Assembly (NCBI GenBank): GCA_937895345.1
Contig: CALAWP010000034.1
Location: 1 to 16,780 of the forward strand
Direction of reading: 5' to 3'
DNA: 16,780 nucleotides
From: an uncultured Paenibacillus sp.
Lineage (GTDB): Bacteria > Bacillota > Bacilli > Paenibacillales > Paenibacillaceae
Position 1 is the first letter of the stretch, and the number at the start of each line of letters is the position of its first letter. Made by a program: the position numbers and the translations under genes. The notes under the pieces are model-generated. The model saw nothing but the letters and a program-made list of their open reading frames with translations, ran no database searches and was not told the DNA's origin. Shown in pieces: positions 14,697-16,780 of this stretch.

Positions 14697-14845
14697 CGGC
14701 CATTTTCCCGGCTCGATCTATATGGACGAAGGTTGCATTATATCGGACAATGGACCTATATTCAGACTGGGAAGCATCTCGCAAAGACGGCACCGGCGAG
14801 CGGATTCCAAAATTTACAGGACTAGCCGTCATCCTGCAGGCATCA

Positions 14846-14876
14846 AAAAAACAGCGCCGGTCCAGCGCTGTTTTTT
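14846..14876 (-). terminator. Terminator of the purine permease gene
   Basis: A 12-bp stem (14846-14857 with 14865-14876) closes loop CGGTCCA. On the minus strand the core CAGCGC/GCGCTG is followed by a T-run, 34 nt after the permease stop. It shares a 29-nt identical core with the terminator at 9700-9738. Confidence 0.82.
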
Positions 14877-14909
14877 GGCGAATTCGATATTCGATTGATA
14901 AGCGTTCGA

Positions 14910-16295
14910 TTATTCTCCGCCCATGAATACGTAGCGGCAAATGACAAGCACCGCCAGCACCCACATGAGCCAGTGGATTTTGTATTTGCCTTTGCCGGCC
15001 ACATTGGCGACCGCAGCCAGAAGCACGTACGACACGATGCCGAAGGAAATGCCAGTAGCGATGCTGTAGGCCAGCGGCATCAGCGCCAGCGTCAGAAACG
15101 CCGGAATGGCGTATACCATGTCGGAGAAGTCGATTTCCTTGACGGATTGCATCATCAGAACGCCGACGATAATGAGCGCGGCCGACGTAGCTGCACCCGG
15201 GACGAGCGCTACGAGCGGCGACAGGAACAGCGCCAGCAAGAAGCAGACGCCCGTTGTCACGGCCGTCAGGCCGGAGCGGCCGCCCTGCGCGATGCCTGCG
15301 GAGCTTTCCACGTAAGCCGTGACGGTGCTTGTGCCCAACACGGCGCCGCCGCCGACGCCGATCGCATCGACGAGCATCGCTTTGCCGACGCGCTTTTTGC
15401 CCTCAACAGGGTCTTTCATAATGCCTGCGCGGTTGGCCGTACCGACCAACGTACCGAATGTGTCGAACAATTCTACGAACGTGAACGTCAGAATGACCGT
15501 GATCAGTCCGACTTCAATGACGCCCGCAAAGTCGAAGTGCCAGAAATTCATTTCGCCGAAGTTCGGCACCCATGTTTTTCCTTCCAGCTCCTCGCTAATA
15601 TTAACGTGGCCCGTCAGCAAAGCGATGACCGTCGTGCCCAAAATGCCGAACAAAATCGCGCCAGGCACGCGGAGCACCATCAAAATGGCAATCAGCGCAA
15701 TCGCAATCAACGTGAAAATAACCGTTTGATCGTGGAAACTGCCGAGGCCGATAACCGTTTCATATCCGGCAAGCGGCGTGTACGCATCCGCTTCAAACGC
15801 TCTTGGAGAGCTCAGGTTGATCGTCATCAGGCCGCTGTTTTTCAAGCCGATGATCGTAATGAACAGACCGATGCCCACCGTAATCGCGTGCTTCAAGCTG
15901 TCCGGCACGGCGTCAATGAGCATTTGGCGAACTTGCGTCACCGTCAAAATAATAAAGATGATACCGGAAATAAATACCGCCGTAAGGCCCATCGCAGGCG
16001 AAATCGGCGTGTCGGTCGCTGCCGAAGCCAAAATAACCGATGCGAAATAAGCGTTAAGACCCATGCCCGGCGCCAGCGCTACCGGAAAGTTGACGAACAA
16101 TCCCATCGCGATCGAAAAAATGCCCGCGGCCAGCGCCGTCGCGATAAATACGCTTGTCCAGGTGAGCCCAGTCGGCTCCAAAATGCTGGGGTTGACGGCC
16201 AATATATAAGCCATCGTCATGAAAGTCGTCAAACCCGCCATAATTTCCGTTCTGACATTTGTTCCGAGTTCCTTCAAACGAAAGAGACGCTCCAT
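14910..16295 (-). CDS. pbuG: NCS2-type guanine/hypoxanthine permease (PbuG/AzgA-like)
   Basis: A 461-residue polytopic membrane protein of the AzgA/PbuG branch of the nucleobase-cation symporter-2 superfamily, which takes up hypoxanthine and guanine for purine salvage. Signatures are the N-terminal MERLFRLKELGTNVRTE, TTFMTMAYILAVNPSIL, FPVALAPGMGLNAYFA, a TFVELFDTFGTLVG helix and VLGTSTVTAYVESSAGIAQGG with the acidic substrate-site residue. About 12 or more hydrophobic segments are visible. The ATG at 16295 matches the family start and has GGAGGT 12 nt upstream, slightly long spacing. The frame is open further from a TTG at 16340 within the leader terminator, which I do not take as coding. 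An upstream purine riboswitch with C at the specificity position agrees with guanine/hypoxanthine control. The symbol is assigned by family; the substrate is inferred. Confidence 0.9.
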   Translation of the reverse strand: MERLFRLKELGTNVRTEIMAGLTTFMTMAYILAVNPSILEPTGLTWTSVFIATALAAGIFSIAMGLFVNFPVALAPGMGLNAYFASVILASAATDTPISPAMGLTAVFISGIIFIILTVTQVRQMLIDAVPDSLKHAITVGIGLFITIIGLKNSGLMTINLSSPRAFEADAYTPLAGYETVIGLGSFHDQTVIFTLIAIALIAILMVLRVPGAILFGILGTTVIALLTGHVNISEELEGKTWVPNFGEMNFWHFDFAGVIEVGLITVILTFTFVELFDTFGTLVGTANRAGIMKDPVEGKKRVGKAMLVDAIGVGGGAVLGTSTVTAYVESSAGIAQGGRSGLTAVTTGVCFLLALFLSPLVALVPGAATSAALIIVGVLMMQSVKEIDFSDMVYAIPAFLTLALMPLAYSIATGISFGIVSYVLLAAVANVAGKGKYKIHWLMWVLAVLVICRYVFMGGE

Positions 16296-16326
16296 TGTTG
16301 AACAGATACCTCCCAAAATTGTGATG

Positions 16327-16380
16327 GAACAAACAAACAAAGCCTGGCAGCATGCGTAAAAGCAATACTCTCAGGCTTTG
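16327..16380 (-). terminator. Riboswitch-controlled leader terminator
   Basis: On the minus strand CAAAGCCTG (16372-16380) pairs with CAGGCTTTG (16338-16346), followed by a T-rich tail TTTGTTTGTTTG. It lies between the purine aptamer and the permease ribosome site. The 5' arm carries GCCTGAGAGTA, which could instead pair with TACGAAAGGC at the 3' side of aptamer helix P1, giving an antiterminator when no ligand is bound. Confidence 0.8.
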
Positions 16381-16427
16381 CAAAAAGGGGAAATGTTATC
16401 CGCCGGACCGGTGCGGACGGTTCCCGC

Positions 16428-16496
16428 CTTTCGTAGCCAGATCATTTACGGTGATCGGTAGAGACTCTCAAGCCGATTCTTGAGTTTATACGAAAG
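16428..16496 (-). ncRNA. Purine riboswitch aptamer, guanine-type
   Basis: On the minus strand an 8-bp P1 pairs CTTTCGTA (16489-16496) with TACGAAAG (16428-16435). P2 is CTCAAG/CTTGAG. The junction AGTCTCTACC and P3 GATCA/TGATC with loop CCGTAAA match the purine riboswitch family (RF00167). The base before the P1 3' strand, equivalent to position 74, is C, as in guanine/hypoxanthine sensors; adenine sensors have U. Departures are the P2 loop AATCGG (usually seven nt, GATATGG-like) and one extra nucleotide after P3 (TGGC where GAC is usual). It should turn the permease off when guanine or hypoxanthine is abundant. Confidence 0.9.
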
Positions 16497-16524
16497 AATA
16501 TGCGTTTGTTGTTATCCGTTAACA

Positions 16525-16554
16525 ATTCTAATGAGGCCGGGAACGGTTTGTCAA
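16525..16554 (-). promoter_or_regulatory. Predicted sigma-A promoter of the purine permease
   Basis: On the minus strand a perfect TTGACA (16549-16554) and TAGAAT (16525-16530, five of six) are spaced by 18 bp, just upstream of the riboswitch aptamer. Confidence 0.8.
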
Positions 16555-16690
16555 CATATTTTACGAATATTCGCCATAATTCTTAAAACAACATTCGCAT
16601 TTGCAGCGTTTACATTGGCAAAAGCTCCGCCATTAGACCTAATTCGCAGCCGCTTCCACCAAACAATTCCAGCTTATATGCTCGCATATT

Positions 16691-16780
16691 GAGCTAACGA
16701 ATCTGAGAAGCGCTAAACTCCCCGACGCACTCCCTCATACGAGCTAACGAATCTGAGAAGCGCTGAACTCCCCGGCGTAC
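16691..16780. repeat. 50-bp tandem repeat cut by right edge
   Basis: A unit beginning GAGCTAACGAATCTGAGAAG starts at 16691 and again at 16741, exactly 50 bp apart. The second copy differs at a few positions and is truncated by the window end, so the array probably continues. No ORF or RNA gene is recognised in 16560-16780. Confidence 0.85.

Noticed and set aside
14895..16301. 468-residue plus-strand ORF
   Set aside because: Antisense shadow of the purine permease, rich in Arg/His/Gln with no family resemblance.

Overview
The window looks like chromosome from a GC-rich, spore-forming Firmicute of the Paenibacillaceae (Paenibacillus or Cohnella type). This rests on Shine-Dalgarno sites of the AGGAGG kind, sigma-A-like promoters, a purine riboswitch upstream of a purine permease, a CcpA-type cre site, an SLH-anchored multidomain glycosidase, and a pxpABC set arranged as in bacilli. 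The placement is inferred from gene content and not from a marker gene.

Layout. Positions 1-1020 are repeat-rich: a 75-bp tandem array cut by the left edge, a long imperfect hairpin, four AT-rich semi-palindromes phased at about 52 bp, and a ~51-bp tandem array that is a serial duplication of the 3' end of the adjacent nitroreductase gene. Positions 974-2722 (minus) carry a YdjA-like nitroreductase and a fused methionine sulfoxide reductase MsrAB. A 138-bp MITE-like element (2821-2958) separates msrAB from a plus-strand pair: a single-pass membrane coiled-coil protein translationally coupled to a membrane-anchored phosphodiester glycosidase (3127-4634). Facing it on the minus strand is a compact pxpA-pxpB-pxpC operon for 5-oxoprolinase (4658-7220). 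A second, damaged and inverted copy of the MITE-like repeat (7303-7420) lies between pxpA and a plus-strand APH-fold kinase (7516-8463). A classical SDR dehydrogenase of visibly lower GC follows (8741-9535).

The right half is dominated by a 1555-residue secreted minus-strand protein (9788-14455): signal peptide, three SLH domains, a beta-helix-like region, a GH43 arabinanase-like catalytic domain with its C-terminal domain, an Ig-like module, then LamG, Big2 and LamG. It has its own promoter, a roughly 200-nt leader with a near-consensus cre site and an 11-G run. Hairpin terminators sharing an identical 29-nt core lie on both sides of it. Upstream is an NCS2-type guanine/hypoxanthine permease (14910-16295) controlled by a purine riboswitch and intrinsic terminator, with a clear promoter. 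The right edge enters another 50-bp tandem repeat.

Functionally this is mostly housekeeping and niche-adaptation material: redox repair, 5-oxoproline recycling, purine uptake and plant-polysaccharide attack at the cell surface. I did not see a defence system, prophage or complete transposon. The least explained elements are the short dispersed and tandem repeats, the coiled-coil/phosphodiester glycosidase pair, and the regulatory leader of the GH43 protein.
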